This document shows positions 35,401 through 47,076 of a DNA stretch of 64,000 nt, piece by piece. Origin of the DNA: Centroberyx gerrardi. Taxonomy: Eukaryota > Chordata > Actinopteri > Beryciformes > Berycidae. The position numbers and the translations under genes are program-made. The notes below the pieces were generated by a model that saw nothing but the letters and a program-made list of their open reading frames with translations, did no database searches and was not told the DNA's origin. Numbering within the stretch: the stretch's first letter is position 1; the number at the start of each line of letters is the position of its first letter. The stretch lies in NCBI RefSeq assembly GCF_048128805.1, contig NC_136005.1:9181504-9245503 (forward strand). The letters are read 5' to 3'.

Positions 35401-37928
35401 GAGATAGACAGAGTGATTGGACAATCCAGACAGCCATCCATGGCGGACCGTACCAACCTGCCCTATACTGATGCTGTCATCCATGAGGTCCAGAGGATGG
35501 GCAACATAGTTCCTCTCAGCCTGCCTCATGCCACCAGCAGGGACATCCAGCTGGGAGGATACACAGTCCCAAAGGTAATTTCTCAATGTGACTTACTTAG
35601 CACTGTAAAATATATAATGATGTTCAATTAAGGAGTTTTCACGTCATGTACCATATTGCTTTTTAATGAGTTTTGATTGCAATCCAATCCTCAGGGTGTT
35701 ACAATAATTCCAAATTTGACCTCGGGGCTGTTCGACAAGAGCGAGTGGGAGACGCCCTTCACCTTTAACCCAGGACACTTTCTAAATGAGGAGAACAAGT
35801 TTGTGAAGCGAGCTGCATTCCTCCCTTTCTCTGCTGGTAAGGAGCAACACAATGATTCACTCATTCATTCGCCTGCTGAAACACCCTGGACAGGTTGCCA
35901 GTCCATCACAGAGTGAACACAGATAGACAGTCACACTCACACTCACACCTATGGGCAATTCAGAGTCTCCAATCTGGACTGTTGGAGGAAACCGGAGCAC
36001 CCAGAGGAAACCCATATGATCAAAGGGAGAACATGCAAACTCCACACAGAAAGGACCGGGGCCAGGAAGTCAGATTTGCAGAGCTTCAAGTTAGGATTAA
36101 AGTAATAGTGATGCCACTAATTCACTATCTCCTTTTTTACCACAACCGTTGGCATAACAACCAGCTCCTCTTCCTCTAAAGCCCTTTTTAGAAAAACCGA
36201 CTATGATCCCTCTCCTCTTAATAATTACAAACCTATTTCTAAGCTTCCTTTCATCTACAGAATACTGGAGAAAATAGTAGCTGAGCAACTTTTTTGATAA
36301 ATTTCAATCTGGTTTCCATCAAAAACGCAGTACTGAGACTGCCCTGCTTAGACTTACTAATGACATCCTTATGTGTGCTGATAACGGTGATTACTCCAAC
36401 TTAGTGCTTCTCAACTTAATCGCTGTTTTCAACACCATTGATCATGCCATCTTCATTGATAGGCTTAGCAAATAGGTTGGTATTTCAGCCACTGCTCTGA
36501 ATGGTTCTCCTCCTACCTGTCTAACAGATATTTCATGGTTTCCATTAGCACTTCCATGTCCTCATCTGCTCCTCTACTTTGCGGGGTTCCCCAGGGTTCT
36601 ATCCTTGGACCTATTCTGTTCTCACTATATCTCACTATGCTTCCTTTGGGTCAGATAGTCAAGTTCAATAGTTTTGGTTGTATCTCAAATCAAATATTAT
36701 GCTGATGATACTAAACTGTACTTATCTGTTAAGACCAATAATTTGGGTAATCTAATCACCCTCCATGACTGTTTGGGTGCTATTAAGGACTGGATGTCAG
36801 ACAAACCTGAGGTCCTTGTTATCAGCCCTGATCGTTTGGCTAGCGAACATCATCAACATCATATTAGCCTTCTAGCTCCTACCATTAAGGCCTCCGCTAA
36901 ATATCTGGGCGTTGTGTTTGACCAGCACAAATTAATTTGAGCAACATATCAACAAGCTGGTTCAATCCCGTTTTCTCCAACTAAGATATATTGTAAAAAT
37001 TAGATCAGTGCTATCTGTCAAAGATCTGGAACGCCTAATTCATGTTTTCATTTTCTCACATTTAAATTACTGCAATGCCCTATTCTCTTGCCTTAGCCAG
37101 GCAGCCTTGGCTCGGCTACAACTGGTCCAGAATGCGGCAGCCAGGTTATTAAATAGGACTAACCATATGGCTCATATAACTCCAATTCTCGCCTCACTGC
37201 AGTGGCTGCCCGTCAAGTAAATTTAATTCTAGGATTTTTTTTAGGGTGCCCCTGTGGCTCAACTGGTAGAGTGCATATCAGTAAGTGACAGTTCTAATCG
37301 CACCAGCACGTTTAAATCTGGCCTGTGCCCTTTGCTGCATGTCATCTGTCTTTCTTGTCAATCTGTACTGCTTCACTGTCAAAACACCAAAAAACAATTA
37401 TTTTAATCACTTACAAGACCTTGAATGGCCTGCCCCCTTATATTTGTGAACTGCTGACTCTGTATAGGCCTGCAAGGTCATTTAGGTCTTCTAATCAAAG
37501 CCTACTAGTCATCCCCCAGGGAGCTGTTTTGTTACCATGTGTCCTTTTGTCTTTCATGTCGTCTTTCTTTTTATTCTCTCTTTGTGAAGTGCTTTGTAAA
37601 AAAAAAATCGCTATATAATTAACTTTTACTTACTTTGGAGATCATGGTTGTCATTGATCCATGTGATTGCTTAGTAGAAATCACCCATTGTCAAATAAAC
37701 ATTCAGTTTTTGTCTTCCATAATTTGAGGATGTTTTTCTGTCCCAGGTAAACGAGTGTGTCTCGGGGAGAACCTGGCCAGGATGGAGCTTTTCCTTTTCT
37801 TCACCTCCTTCATGCAGCGGTTCACCTTCTCCATGCCTGCTGGTGTGAAGCCTTCACTTGACTACCGCTTTGGGATCACTCTGGCACCGGCTCACTATGA
37901 AATCTGTGCTATCCTGCGTCAGGAGTAA
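29491..37928 (+). CDS. cytochrome P450 family 2 (CYP2J-like), U3, intact
   Basis: Exons 29491-29697, 29954-30116, 31783-31932, 32012-32172, 33113-33289, 34419-34560, 35387-35574, 35695-35836, 37747-37928; 503 aa. Reading the exons, the only residue that differs from U1 is T68I at the end of exon 1, so U1 and U3 encode practically the same enzyme. All catalytic landmarks are kept (Thr314, EVQR, Cys448), and residue 306 is Asn as in U1 and U5. It is an A-type unit and shares with U1 the additional TTAA MITE of intron 4, so U1 and U3 descend from one copy that already had it. Its 3' half shares markers with U4 (ACTTTGCGGGG in the LINE, TGTAATCTAATTTGC after the poly(A) signal), which suggests local exchange. 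Confidence 0.97.
30336..30781. repeat. degenerate tandem duplication and (CTGA)6, U3 intron 2
   Basis: Same structure as in U1, nearly identical sequence. Confidence 0.65.
32187..32475 (+). mobile_element. internally deleted Tc1-like transposon, U3 intron 4
   Basis: Same element, site and length (289 bp) as in U1. Confidence 0.85.
32493..32928. mobile_element. TTAA-target MITE, U3 intron 4
   Basis: Same insertion as in U1 (436 bp with both TTAA borders); absent from U2, U4 and U5. Confidence 0.85.
33581..34197. mobile_element. TTAA-flanked MITE, U3 intron 5
   Basis: Same element and site as in the other units, with TTAA at each border. Confidence 0.85.
35853..37632 (+). mobile_element. dead LINE block, U3 intron 8
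   Basis: L2-like tail and truncated LINE as in U1. The ACTCAC run of the tail is expanded by one unit (near 35935-35947). Confidence 0.8.
37244..37396 (+). mobile_element. nested tRNA-derived SINE, U3
   Basis: Same insertion as in U1, two bases shorter after the B-box region. Confidence 0.85.
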
Positions 37929-38341
37929 CTCTCTCCAATGGAAAAGCCCTTCAAAAACCAACAACCATCTTTTTTTTTTTGTAGTCAGCAATCTGCCGAT
38001 ATTGCCCTTTCATTAAATGTCAGATGTCAGCCAGTCATGTGATCAACTGCCAATCAATTTTCTTTGAACATTTGATTTATTCATTTAGTTGCTCAATAAT
38101 GACTTTTGTATAGTATTTCTTCATTTAAATGTAGTAGGCTAAGGTATCCCAGAGATTCCCTACCATTTAATTGGTGTTGTGGGTCACCCTGCCCCTTCTG
38201 CCAGCACAGAAATATCAACAAAGGACTTGAAGGATGACACCAATTTCTGTAGTCAAGTGCAAGGAGTGAAAGACTTATTTTAAGACAATGTGATTCTTAT
38301 GTGGGCTTTCTTATTGGCAAGTCTTACATACCTCATTTTTT

Positions 38342-38347
38342 AATAAA
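38342..38347 (+). terminator. candidate poly(A) signal, U3
   Basis: AATAAA 414 bp after the stop codon. The following bases (TCTGTAATCTAATTTG) differ from U1, U2 and U5 but equal U4. Confidence 0.45.
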
Positions 38348-38383
38348 ATCTGTAATCTAATTTGCATCTGTTTTTGCTTGTTA

Positions 38384-39801
38384 CAGTTTTTCACAATTGT
38401 TTACACACTAAAACTGGAACTTCGGACACAATCACTAAAACCTGAAACTCATGTATCAAATCCCTAAACCAAGTCTGCAAACCTACAAGCACATTTTCAG
38501 CTTTTCACTCAGTTTGCAATTCTCTATCACACTTTTTGCAAAACACTACACACAGTAATGTGTAGTTTTCTCTCATTCTCTACATTAGGCACAACATTGA
38601 AAAACTAAAATCACGTGTTCATTTGGAAGCACTGCCATCCCAAATGCCTAAATTCATTTACCAATTGGCAACATCCACTCATCACACATATAAACACTAA
38701 TATCTGAATTGTTCACTCAGAAATCAGAACTTTAGCTCTATAAAAAAGGCCACAGGTGAGCTCTCTTGTTTTTGAGAACAATGTTGCAGTGAGAGCTAGA
38801 GGAAGAGGAGTGACAGTAAGAGGAGGAAGAGGAGGACGAGGACAAAGAAGAGCAAGGAGAACAGTTATCTCAGATGAGATCCGGGTCACTTTGGTTCACC
38901 ATGTGGTCCACATGGGTTGAGCATGAGGGAGGCTGGGCAGAGAGACCAGTCCAACCTGAGCTTCACTGCTGCTTCCATCATCCAGATATTTAGAAATGAG
39001 AACAGGCAAGTAGCCTAATCTCTACACCATGCTACTGTTCTTTATACTGTAGTATACTGTAGTAGCAGCAGTAGTAGTAGTAGTAGTCCTACACATCAGT
39101 AGGCCTGTGCTACTCAGTGATGGTTGGCCAATGTTACAGTAATGTGTCATTTCATATTGAAAAATAGAATTATTCTTGTACCCTAACCAATCACATCATG
39201 TTTTTAGACCTTCTGCAGAACTGATCAGACGACAAGCCTTGGCTTGTGATGTAGACGAGGTGCTGTCCGACCCAAACAGGAGGCAGGATGCAGCCTCATT
39301 TGTTTTTCAGTCTTTTTTCAAATTTTTTTTTTTTTTTTTTACAGAAAAGCTTTTTTTTGGTTTTTATCCTACTGCACTTCACATATCCAACACATTCAAG
39401 TGTTGAAATAAAGTATTTGTGATTGAAATAAAGTATTTGTGTGTTACTACAGTATATTACTGTATACTGTAACAGTCTTTTACAACAGGCTACTGTGCAT
39501 GAGTGTACCTCTGAACTTGCAAAAGGCATAAGCCTACTGATGAGATATTCATAGTAGTGTTTTCTGTTGAGCACATCAGTGTGTAGTCGGTTGTTAGAAA
39601 GATGTATTCATTTGATGGTTGTGTGTGTCATTTTATTGCACAATAACATTTTGAAAAGAGATAAAATGGTTTTGAATGAAGTGTTTCATTTAGCCAGTGA
39701 TTTGTGGAGTTTTGCATTTTGTGCTACTGGTTTTGTGTTTTGAGTTTTGAGAAAATGAGCCCTAGTTTCAGAAAATGTGTGTAAGCAATTGTGAAAAACT
39801 G
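38384..39801 (+). mobile_element. non-autonomous Tc1/IS630-like element between U3 and U4
   Basis: As the U1-U2 copy (both 1,418 bp), with the A-type long T run near 39325. Confidence 0.8.
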
Positions 39802-39870
39802 TAAGTTAGCTATCATAGTTGCATTATAACAGGGCAACTGATTAACAATGTTTGATTTGCACAAACAAAG

Positions 39871-39882
39871 AGGTCAAAGTCA
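39871..39882 (+). promoter_or_regulatory. HNF4-like DR1 motif in front of pseudogene U4
   Basis: AGGTCAAAGTCA is unchanged although the gene behind it is broken, so the promoter region may still be active. Confidence 0.35.
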
Positions 39883-40031
39883 AGGAAAAGAAGTATTTGA
39901 TTGGCAGATACCCATAGGCCTTTGTGGTGTGCCAAAGAGCAACAACATCAGATTTACCTTTGTCACACAGCAGGAAGGAAAAACAGTTTTCATCCAAAAG
40001 GGCCGAAGCCCTTGTTTACAAAATGGATTCA

Positions 40032-40348
40032 CAACAAAAAACAGAACAAAAAATTCGCTCAGCTCTAGGGGCTGAGCGAATCAATGCGCTACACGCAGTT
40101 TTACGATTATATAGTTTCATATAAAGTTTTCTGTGTGTGGAATATAGAACCTCCTTGGTGGGAAACCCTAGAGGGGTAGAGCGAGGGGAGATTGTCCACT
40201 AGTTAATCGATCGCGGATGGCGTCGTTCTCTCGGACGGATAAAAAATAAAAATAAAAAAATGCTAAAATGGGTCGCCAAATATACTTCGGCGGCTGTTAA
40301 TATACCTGGGCAGCCCGCCCAAGTAAAGTCTATGTGTGGGAAACACTG
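40032..40348. mobile_element. hAT remnant fused to exon 1 of U4
   Basis: Ends on the right in GTGTGGGAAACACTG, the CAGTGTTTCCCAC terminus common in fish hAT elements. The left terminus is missing at the junction with ATGGATTCA. A perfect hairpin (arms ATTCGCTCAGC, 7-base loop) lies at 40053-40081. Confidence 0.7.
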
Positions 40349-40354
40349 CATACC

Positions 40355-41500
40355 CAAGTGCGTAACTTTGGTTTGAGAAGTGGGGGGGACACAATAAAAC
40401 GGGGAGTCTGGGGGTACTATCCCAGAAAAAAATTTGCTATTTGAATCCCATTTCCTGCATTTCTACATACATTTAGGGACTACGGTAACCAAATCCGGGA
40501 AATAATTAAGTTGGTCATCATGCTAAATTCTGCCAGAATAGTATATGCATAAGAAAACTTTCTGTATTGTTTAACCCACAACTTTACTGAACTTCACATG
40601 TTGAGTTATTCAATTATGGATATATATATATTTTTGAAGAATAGGACTAACAGATATATGGTAGCCTACATTATTGTGGCACTATCGATAGATGTGTCAT
40701 TTGCAACTTCAATCACAACAAACATATACAAAATGTATCAAAGAATATGAAACTTTTTTTTTAGAAGTTTTTTAGAAGTCACGCACTGTCAATACTATAC
40801 TATACTGCTCAGAAAGTCGCTAGAAGTCACCAGATGATGTCATACGATAATTTGCATATCAATATATAATGCTGCACTTGTTATGCACGCCGCGGCGTAG
40901 CCCGTTTTAATATAAGTGCTGACTCCGCCCACCCGGGCCAGTTTCGGCGTACGCCAGTAGAAATTACAAGTGGACCCTATTTTACAGTCCCTGCTCTCAG
41001 CGGAGGGAGGGGGGCTACACTGTGACCATCAGACCTCTCTTGATTAGACAAGCAAGTAGAGCAAACCGGCATCAGCCGTACCAATTTATTGCCAAATGCT
41101 TTGGGATTCAACACTTTAACATTGCTTCCCATGGTCAGAAAATGTCGCCAGATTTGTCGCTAGTCGCTTTTGAGAAATAAAGTCACCAGGGGGCTCTGAA
41201 AAGTTGCTAAGTCTAGCGTCAAGGTCGCCAAATTGTCAACACTGACGCCAAAATGTACTATAGAACCGCGTAGGCAGGCTGTCCGTGTCCGCTACTCGTC
41301 CGTGGCATTTTTTTTGAGTATATCAGGACCTTACAATCAGCAGCTCAATTCACTTTCTCAGCCAGAATCTGACAGCTGGCCAAACAGTAGCGTATTAAGC
41401 ACGATTTTTGCGGTTAAAAAAGTGGGGGGGACACAAACGGGATTTTGAAAAGAGGGGGGGACATGTCCCCCCCATCCCCAGTGGAAATTACGTCCCAGTG
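40355..41500. mobile_element. second DNA transposon of the U4 composite
   Basis: 1,146 bp with imperfect inverted ends (left CAAGTGCGTAACTTTGG, right end on the minus strand CACTGGGACGTAATTTCC, each followed by a run of G/C). It is flanked by CATACC on both sides (40349-40354 and 41501-41506). The part around 40820-41244 is rich in GTCGC motifs and ends CAACACTG, so it may be a further nested hAT copy. No transposase seen. Confidence 0.7.
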
Positions 41501-41709
41501 CATACCACAGGTAATAACGCTACCTACCGTTATGGTTTGCAGGACAGCAGAAGATGTGGATGTCTGTAAATTGACGGTAAAGAGTGTGGCTGTGTGAGAT
41601 CCAATATGGCATTATCAGTGTATGGGAGTCAATGTGGCATTTAGCCCATAGGCAAGAGGCCATCTCTTAGTCAAAGATGCCCTCTAGAGGCCATCTCACT
41701 AAGCGTTAC

Positions 41710-41729
41710 CTGACTGACTGACTGACTGA
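41710..41729. repeat. (CTGA)5 microsatellite, U4 intron 2 remnant
   Basis: The remaining right half of the intron 2 repeat region; the left copy of the tandem duplication was lost with exons 1-2. Confidence 0.8.
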
Positions 41730-43134
41730 CCTGAATTTTCCTCGTGATGCCCTCGGCTGCGGCGTAAGAAAAATCAGTCTCATATCAGTCTCATAAAGTT
41801 AACTTGGAATATCAACTAATAATTGAATAATTATTATTGAAATTTCAATATTAATAGTTCATCTACAATGCACACAGAGGCTAATCTTGTGTATCGACAG
41901 TTCTCCACACAGTATTTTGTGACTGTTGTGGTTAATAATACTGTATCCATAGGAAAGCATTGATGAATGAATATACTGTTTATTACATTGCTCTGTCTCC
42001 CAGTCAATGTGACAGTTGACACAATGTGAGGTTGTTTGCACTTTCAAGAAGGTTAAAAACTTGCCCTTGCTAATGTAAATTTTTCTGACTTGGCACTTGG
42101 AAGTGTGGAGAACAGACAACCATCCTTTAACCTTTGGGAAATATCTGTATTTATGTGTTGTGTGCACGCATCTTTGTCTTCCTATTTTCATTTGAACCTG
42201 TTGTTTAAGATATATCTATGTCATCTTTAAGATAAGCACACTTTTGTTTTCAAATAGTTTTCAATAGCGCCTTAAAACTTATTGATGAATGCTTACATTA
42301 GTCATGTACACTGAATATACCAAATGTTAGGGACATCTTCCTGATATTTAGTTGCAGCCCCTTTTGCACAATTCACATCTCAGTTGTCTCAGAGCTTAAA
42401 AATCCTTCTCTAACTCGTCTACCTCTCTTTATCTATATCTCCTCCTTTGTGATTGGTATAGATTTAATAAGAGAAATCAATAAGGGGCAATGGCTTTCAC
42501 CTGGATTCACCTCATCAGTATAGAGCATGAAAATTGCCCTAACATCACTAATATTGTCCCTAATATTTTGTTTGGTGTATAGCAACAACAGATATGGATA
42601 GATTTAATAACCTAGTAATAGATTGAAAATTTGTCCAATGAATTTGATTCCTATTAGGATTAGGCTTAGGTTTTCAGGTTCTTTTTCTACTGTTGACAAG
42701 TTTGTTCAGCCCCTGAATATTTCCCCTCAGGTGTAGTTTTCACTAACGGCCATATGTGGAAGCAGCAGAGGCGTTTTGCACTTTCTACCCTCAAATACTT
42801 CGGAGTTGGCAAGAAGTCCCTGGAACCTGCCATCTTGGATGAATTCACATATTGTGCTAAAGACACTGCTGACCATAAAGGTAAATAGCGAATGCATAGT
42901 GAGACATTTGGAATGAATAGATACATCATTTACATATAATTGTCTGTTTAACTGTGCAGGTAAGCCGTTTAATCCACACTTAATCATCAACAATGCTGTC
43001 TCCAACATCATCTGCTCCCTGGTTTTTGGTCATCGCTTTGAGTACGCGGATGAGAGGTTCAGGAAACTGATAAGGAAGTTTGACACTGCTCTCCAGATTG
43101 AAGGCTCCATTTGGGCACAGGTAAGTAATATATA

Positions 43135-43423
43135 CACTATGGCAAAAAGTATACAGACAGCGCTAATTAGTGGATTCTGGTATATAAAATCCCATGCAAT
43201 CTCCTTACACAAATATTGGCAGTAGAATGGGCCGTACTGAAGAGCTCAGTGACCTTCAACGTCATAGGAAGGCAGCAATGTTCCGACATCTTGTGGAAAG
43301 CCTTCCCAGAAGAGTGGAGGCTGTTATAGCAGCAAAGGGGGGGACAAACTACACATTAATGCCCATGATTTTGGAATGAGATGTTTGATGAGCAAGTGTC
43401 CACATACTTTTGGCCATGTACTG
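43135..43423 (+). mobile_element. internally deleted Tc1-like transposon, U4 intron 4
   Basis: Same element as in U1. The empty TTAA target follows at 43443-43446. Confidence 0.85.
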
Positions 43424-44098
43424 TATATGGTATATACCCAGCTTAAGGTCACTGGACAATGTTGCTCCATATTATGGAAAATGTGCATGGTGCATGTGAG
43501 CTGATTTGTAAATAGATACATTATCAATATTCAGTGATATTTAAGTAGGTTGCCGCAAATTTATTTGAAACACTTTTATCCAGCTTTCAGAAATCTCTAA
43601 TCATTACATTGTTGTCACTTAATTCTGCAGCTCTACAACTCATTCCCTCTGCTGATGAGATGTTTGCCGGGGCCACACCAGACTGTCCAGCACATCTGGA
43701 ATGACGTGAAGGACTTGATAAGAGCAGAGCTTAAAGAGCACAAAGACAACTGGGATCCCGCAGAGCCGAGAGACTACATCGACTGCTACCTGACGGAGAT
43801 TCAGACGGTGACTAGCAATAGAAAGCTTCAATTACACTATCTGAATGTAAAATTAAACTTTATATACAGCATAAGTAAAAAGTAAATTCGGAAAGCTTGT
43901 GATACATTGCTTAAGATGATATGAAAAAAACAAAACATTTTTGCAATATGTTTCTTGTTTTCACATACATAGTAGACCTATCCACTGCTAAGGTATCAAA
44001 CTGACATAGCTTTTACATTTGGCATCATTCCCAGTAGGTGGTGGTGATAGTCCAAAGCTCAAATGTGCAATTTTGCACTCTTATCACTATCAGCATAC

Positions 44099-44723
44099 TT
44101 AAAGGATAAGGCTGGTGCTTTTTAATGCATTGCTTACCGTCAACAAATCCTATGAAAATAACAAAATCAACAATGCGTTTGCTCTACTCCCGTTACTTTC
44201 TGACTTCCCACGTACCGTTTTTAGCCGTCAACCCGGATGTCATTGGCTCCAATTGTAAGCTAAAAACCTTGAAATACAGCTCACAAAGACATAGTTTCAA
44301 TTTTAAAAATCGCTAACTGTTACCACGAAAAGTCAGGCTGTTGTAGTTATTACCAAATCAAATTCAAATGGGAACAAATTCTTCATTACGCTGGGGACTA
44401 TTTTCGGAGCTACAAAACTACTTTCCTGAGATCGCAAACGTCTTTACAGCCGGCTTATTAAGTTGTTTGAGGAAAAAGTCGGCTGGCCCGGTGCAGCGCG
44501 ATGATGAAATATGTTGCCCAGAGCAACGGCATGGCTCTTTGACGCGTTTTTAATCGTTTTTTTAATACAATGGAGTTCTATGGCTGCTGGGACATGGCTG
44601 CATTGGGCACCGGCTACATGGACGAGACTTGTTGGCAAAACAAAATCATTGCCGATTTTGTTATTTTCATAGGATTTGTTGACGGTAAGCAATGCATTAA
44701 AAAACACCAGCCTTATCCTTTAA
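44099..44723. mobile_element. TTAA-flanked MITE, U4 intron 5
   Basis: Same element and site as in the other units. Confidence 0.85.
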
Positions 44724-45591
44724 TATTTAACTTTAGTCCACTAAAGCAAAATATTAAAAGGTTTAAAAAGCTTTCCAGTAAGGATTAAAAGGTTTTTAAC
44801 ACTGACTTGAAAGTAAATTCAATCAACAAGGCTATCATGACCTTGGCTTGTAGTTAGTAGTTATGGGTTAATGCCAACATGTAAGTGTTCTGACTTTTTT
44901 TTTTTTTTTTTTTTAACAGTTCATTCTAATGTATTTGGATATATTTTCAGAGTAAAGGGGATGCTCAGACTACTTTTGATGAGGTTAACCTGGTGATTTG
45001 TGCCTTGGATCTGTTTGTGGCCGGCTCTGAGACCACATCCACCACCCTTCGCTGGGCCTTCCTCTACATGGCAAAGTACCCAGAGATTCAGGGTAGGATC
45101 ACTGAACAGGCCAAAGAAGCTCTTTGGTCTGACTCAATGGTGTGCACAGGTGTTGACCAAACAGCAAAATTGGCAGCATTAATTTAACTGTGTAGTGTGT
45201 AAAATCAACATTAAGCCAGCGTCCAGCGGCCAAAGTCCAAACCCATCTAACACCCATTTTACATTTTTAGATATTTCTGAAAAGCCGTTCCATAGCCATA
45301 TCTGCTCTATGAGTGGACGAACAACTATCCAATCAACACTTGTCAACACTAAATAAAATTGCCATTGAAAAATCAACACTTTTTTTTGGAAAATGTGCTG
45401 GCCAGATGTCCTGAAACACTCCAGCCTTGTTTAGTAATTGTCATTTTCTGTTCCCATTTTCTCCTGCCTGCTCCAGAGAGTTTGTGCAAGCCACTCACAA
45501 GTATTACAAGAAACATCTCTTCTCTCCAGTTTTTTTGTTTTGTTTAAAGTTTAATTATGTTTGGACTACTGAACTGTTTAGTACTGGGAAT

Positions 45592-46272
45592 TAGGGCTGC
45601 ACGATATATCGTTATATGCGCAATAGTCACATCGCAGGACGTGCGATGTCAAGTAAGGCAAATTAACTCAAACACGTCATGCTACAACTTTTTTGCTGCT
45701 TGATACAAAAAGGAAAACTCGCATGGTTCTCATTTTCCATGACTAATCTATAAGAGAAGTCTGTCTGATATAACATAATTTTCTCCGATTTAAGGGTTTG
45801 TTATAAGAGTAGCGTATGTTACCTTTCCAGCTTTCGCGGCTCCGAACCGTAGTTGGGAAGCCTCTGGTGTTGTGCTAGCCTATTTTAGCTTAGCCTGGCT
45901 CGTAGCTGGTAACAAGCTTTTTACTAAGAGTCTGGACCAACTCTGCAGTAGAGAACTGGCACTTTATTTCGGTACAGCAGCGAACATAATGCGCGGCCTC
46001 TCGGTGACGTTCTAAGCTCTTTTCCCGCTAACTATGGTAACTTTACTCACTTAGCATCCTGCAACTCGCTCTGGCTGCGGCTAAAAACACACTCACTTCC
46101 TACTACGTCACCCGCGCAGGTTACCCACAAGGCCACCTTCTTAAAGGGGCAAGGCTTGATAGAGCTATTCAAGTCATTTGGTGAAAATTCCTGTATTTTT
46201 TCATATCGCAATATATATCGCAGAAGAAAAAAATATTGCAATGTCAGTTTTTTCCAATATCGTGCAGCCCTA
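45592..46272. mobile_element. 681-bp hAT element private to U4 intron 6
   Basis: Inverted ends TAGGGCTGCACGATAT, flanked by perfect CTGGGAAT duplications (45584-45591 and 46273-46280). U1, U3 and U5 have the unoccupied site. Interior without recognisable transposase. A recent insertion. Confidence 0.95.
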
Positions 46273-47076
46273 CTGGGAATAGGTTGAAAAGCAAACTTAG
46301 ATCATGTAATTCTTTTTACTCCATGCTGACTTATATGGTACATCAGTGGTAGCATGGCCATATGCCGCAAGAACTCACTCTGTGCAACAAAAATATAACT
46401 GTTAAAAAACAAGAAGGATTTTCTAAACTGGTTGATTGCTGCAGATCAACAGGGAGACAAATCTACTTGGCTACTTGGTACTAGCAGGAATCCAACATGG
46501 CACTGTCCATGCAGTCCTAGAAAGTTGCTCTATAAATTGTTATGATGTAGCCAGAAAGCCTCTTGGTGAAATAAGCCCTTCTTATCTGTTCCTCTCCTGC
46601 TCCATAGAAAAGGTCCAGGCTGAGATAGACAGAGTGATTGGATAATCCAGACAGCCATCCATGGCAGACCGTACCAACCTGCCCTATACTGATGCTGTCA
46701 TCCATGAGGTCCAGAGGATGGGCAACATAGTTCCTCTCAGCCTGCCCTCTCATGTCACCAGCAGGGACATCCAGCTGGGAGGATACACAGTCCCAAAGGT
46801 AATTTCTCAATGTGACTTACTTAGCACTGTAAAAGATATAATGATGTTCAATTAAGGAGTTTTCACGTCATGTACCATATTGCTTTTTAATGAGTTTTGA
46901 TTGCAATCCAATCCTCAGGGTGTTACAATAATTCCAAATTTGACCTCGGGGCTGTTCGACAAGAGCGAGTGGGAGACACCCTTCACCTTTAACCCAGGAC
47001 ACTTTCTAAATGAGGAGAACAAGTTTGTGAAGCGAGCTGCATTCCTCCCTTTCTCTGCTGGTAAGGAGCAACACAA

